Origin: Streptomyces sp. NBC_00223
Lineage (GTDB): Bacteria; Actinomycetota; Actinomycetes; Streptomycetales; Streptomycetaceae
Assembly: GCF_036199905.1 (NCBI RefSeq)
Contig: NZ_CP108109.1
Span: 1,302,001-1,366,000 of the forward strand
Length of the DNA: 64,000 nucleotides
Reading direction: 5' to 3'
Both the position numbers and the translations under genes were made by a program. A model generated the notes under the pieces. The model saw only the letters and a program-made list of their open reading frames with translations, did not search any database and was not told the origin of the DNA. Shown here piece by piece: positions 62,138 to 64,000 of the stretch (position 1 is its first letter; each line of letters starts with the position of its first letter).

Positions 62138-63547
62138 TCACGCCAGGCCGGCGAGACGGGCGAGCCGGCGGGCCTCGGTACGGGTGAGGCGGGCGACGGC
62201 GTCCTCGTCGGCGCGGGTGAGACGGCCGTTCTCGACCACGGGGACGCCGTTGACCAGCGAGAGCGTCACGGGGGCCGGGGCGCCGAGCACGAGCGCGGCG
62301 ACCGGGTCGGCGATGGACGCGTGCCCGAGGCCGTCGAGCTTCCACAGCACGAGGTCGGCGAGCTTGCCCGCCTCCAGGGAGCCGATCTCCGCGCCCCGGC
62401 CCAGGACTTGGGCACCTCCGTAGGTGCCGAGGCGCAGGGCCTGACGGACGGTGAGCGCCTTCGCGCCACCGGAACCATCGGAACCCGCCGAACGCCCGCT
62501 GCCCAGTCGGCTGATGAGCAGCGCGTTCCGCAACTCCGTGTGCAGCTCGCCCGATTCGTTGGACGCCGTGCCGTCCACCCCGAGCCCGACCGGCACCCCG
62601 GCGGCCAGCAGGTCCGGCACCCGGGCGATCCCGGCGGCCAACCGGGCGTTGGAGGACGGGCAGTGCGCGACGCCCGTACCCGTACGGGCGAAGGCCGCGA
62701 TGTCGGCGTCGCTCATGTGGACGCAGTGCGCCATCCACACGTCCTCGCCGAGCCACCCGGTGGACGCGAGGTAGTCCGTCGGCCCGGCCCCGAACCGCTC
62801 GCGGCAGAACGCCTCCTCCTCCCGTGTCTCGCTGCCGTGCGTGTGCAGCCGTACGCCCTTGCGCCGGGCCAACAGCGCGGCCTCCCGCAGGAGTTCGGTG
62901 GAGACTGAGAACGGTGAGCAGGGCGCGACGGCGATCCGCAGCATCGAGCCGAAGGAGGCGTCGTGGTACCGGTCGACGGCCGCCTCGGTCGCGGTCAGCG
63001 CGTCCTCGGTGCTCTCCACCGCGAAGTCGGGCGGCAGCCCGCCGTCGCTCTCGCCGAGGTCCATCGAGCCGCGCGCGGCGGTGAAGCGCACCCCGATCCC
63101 GGCGGCGGCCCGGATGCCCGCGCCGAGCAGGTCGCCCGCGCCGCGCGGGAAGACATAGTGGTGGTCCATCGCCGTGGTGACCCCGCCGCGGGCCATCATC
63201 GCCAGCGAGCCGGACGCGGCGGCGTACACCATCGGTTCGTCGATGCGCGCCCAGGTCGGGTACAGCTCGGTGAGCCAGTGGAAGAGGTCGCTGTCCTGGG
63301 CGAGGCCGCGGGTGAGCCACTGGTAGAAGTGGTGGTGGGTGTTGACCAGGCCCGGCGTGACGAGATGGCCGGTGCCATCGATCCGGCGGGTGACGCCTTC
63401 CAGCCCGGCGGGCGCGGGCCCGGCGCCGACCGCCTCGATGAGGTTGCCCGCGACGACGACATGCCCGTGGTCGTACTCGGTGCCGTGCGCGTCGACCGTG
63501 GCGACCGCGCAGTGCTCGATGACCTTGCGCGCGACCGGCTGTGTCAT
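62138..63547 (-). CDS. 8-oxoguanine deaminase (amidohydrolase superfamily)
   Basis: The 469-residue enzyme has the amidohydrolase metal motif LVNTHHHFYQWLTRGLAQD. Further ligands follow in VRLHTHGSETREEEAFCRER (His), DVWMAHCVHMSDADIAAFAR (His) and VGLGVDGTASNESGEL (Asp). The HHHFYQ pair and DGTASNES are those of 8-oxoguanine deaminase/cytosine-related deaminases that convert 8-oxoguanine to urate. Urate oxidase follows upstream by 12 bases on the same strand, so the product would feed straight into it. Confidence 0.88.
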   Translation of the reverse strand: MTQPVARKVIEHCAVATVDAHGTEYDHGHVVVAGNLIEAVGAGPAPAGLEGVTRRIDGTGHLVTPGLVNTHHHFYQWLTRGLAQDSDLFHWLTELYPTWARIDEPMVYAAASGSLAMMARGGVTTAMDHHYVFPRGAGDLLGAGIRAAAGIGVRFTAARGSMDLGESDGGLPPDFAVESTEDALTATEAAVDRYHDASFGSMLRIAVAPCSPFSVSTELLREAALLARRKGVRLHTHGSETREEEAFCRERFGAGPTDYLASTGWLGEDVWMAHCVHMSDADIAAFARTGTGVAHCPSSNARLAAGIARVPDLLAAGVPVGLGVDGTASNESGELHTELRNALLISRLGSGRSAGSDGSGGAKALTVRQALRLGTYGGAQVLGRGAEIGSLEAGKLADLVLWKLDGLGHASIADPVAALVLGAPAPVTLSLVNGVPVVENGRLTRADEDAVARLTRTEARRLARLAGLA

Positions 63548-63559
63548 GGGGTCGGCCTC

Positions 63560-64000
63560 TCAGTCGGTGACGGCGATGGCGGCCTCGGCGCCGTCGCGCA
63601 GCACCGTGCCCTCGATCAGTCCGTACGGGCGGTCGGCGGCGAGATAGACCTCGTTGTCGTTGGTGAGGCCGAAGGGCGTCAAGTCCACCAGGAAATGGTG
63701 CTTGTTGGGCAGCGACAGCCGGATCTCCTCCACCCCGGGCACCCATTCGACGACCCGCGCGCCCATCGCGTAGAGCGTCTGCTGCAACGACCGCGAGTAC
63801 GTGTCCGCGAACGCCGTGAGCAGATGTCCGCGCACCTGCCCGTAGGCCGCCTCCCAGTCCGGTGCGCTCGCCCCGCCGAACCGCCAGCGCGCGGTGACCT
63901 CGGTGGCCAGGACGCGGTCGCCGGTCTCCTGGAGGGTGGTGTACGGGTCCCGGTCGAAGCCGCGGAACTCCGAGTCGGTGGAGTTGAGCACGACCAGGTC
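63560..64000 (-). CDS. Urate oxidase (factor-independent urate hydroxylase), C-terminal part
   Basis: The gene is cut by the right edge; about 146 residues of the C-terminal half are visible. Matching segments are LNSTDSEFRGFDRDPYTTLQ, ATEVTARWRF, FADTYSRSLQQTLYAMG and the family C-terminus IRLSLPNKHHFLVDLTPFGL followed by NDNEVYLAADRPYG. Uricase turns urate to 5-hydroxyisourate. The gene is adjacent to the 8-oxoguanine deaminase gene and probably precedes it in a purine catabolism operon. Confidence 0.92.
   Translation of the reverse strand, partial: DLVVLNSTDSEFRGFDRDPYTTLQETGDRVLATEVTARWRFGGASAPDWEAAYGQVRGHLLTAFADTYSRSLQQTLYAMGARVVEWVPGVEEIRLSLPNKHHFLVDLTPFGLTNDNEVYLAADRPYGLIEGTVLRDGAEAAIAVTD

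Overview
The window looks like a chromosomal segment of a Streptomyces or close relative. Codon third positions are almost all G or C, GTG starts and 4-base ATGA/GTGA overlaps are common, and several families are typical of the genus: XRE regulator plus DUF397 pairs, DUF6479, DUF5955, a PcaD-PcaC fusion and a ROK regulator beside a sugar importer. I found no rRNA, tRNA or CRISPR array. The gene at each end is cut by the window: a Uma2-family gene on the left and urate oxidase on the right.

Left third (1-24 kb). A LysR regulator faces a four-gene plus-strand set: two F420-dependent NADP reductase-like proteins, an SDR and an O-methyltransferase. Next comes an XRE/DUF397 region that has been segmentally duplicated. 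It leaves a 5' stub of 5-formyltetrahydrofolate cyclo-ligase, a frameshifted main copy and two near-identical terminators. Divergent from the XRE gene is a small accessory run: resolvase-like protein, HATPase-HTH protein and two unknowns. Housekeeping-like genes follow: gamma-glutamyltransferase, ZIP transporter, SGNH hydrolase, a decayed LigD polymerase-domain pseudogene, transketolase, three 125-bp stem-loop repeats, an orphan ABC ATPase, exonuclease III, an MBL hydrolase and PcaL.

Middle (24-46 kb). A ROK sugar kinase and a GntR regulator precede a tightly coupled myo-inositol operon (dehydrogenase, dehydratase-like, iolC, iolB, iolD), with a perfect palindrome in the GntR/iol intergenic region. 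The most interesting block is 34.06-42.86 kb. It holds a five-gene operon with 4-base overlaps throughout (GH3-type acyl-amido synthetase, alpha/beta hydrolase, enolase-superfamily protein, PLP aminotransferase, omega-amidase-like hydrolase), plus an MFS exporter and a divergent LysR regulator. I read it as an unassigned small-molecule pathway that makes or remodels an amide. It is flanked by copies of a roughly 335-bp repeat with 36-bp terminal inverted repeats. One copy region is split by an intact IS4-type element (43021-44534) flanked by a 12-bp palindromic direct repeat.

Right third (45-64 kb). This holds a secreted small protein beside a Cys-rich protein, an arylamine N-acetyltransferase, an AroA paralogue coupled to a repeat-filled reading frame and to an Eda-like protein lacking the Schiff-base lysine, an AIM24 protein, a ROK-regulated beta-glucoside importer with a GH1 beta-glucosidase, a membrane pseudokinase, and a purine-degradation edge (MocA-like nucleotidyltransferase, 8-oxoguanine deaminase, urate oxidase).

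Functions are assigned from motifs and family resemblance read by eye. No database search or structure prediction was run.
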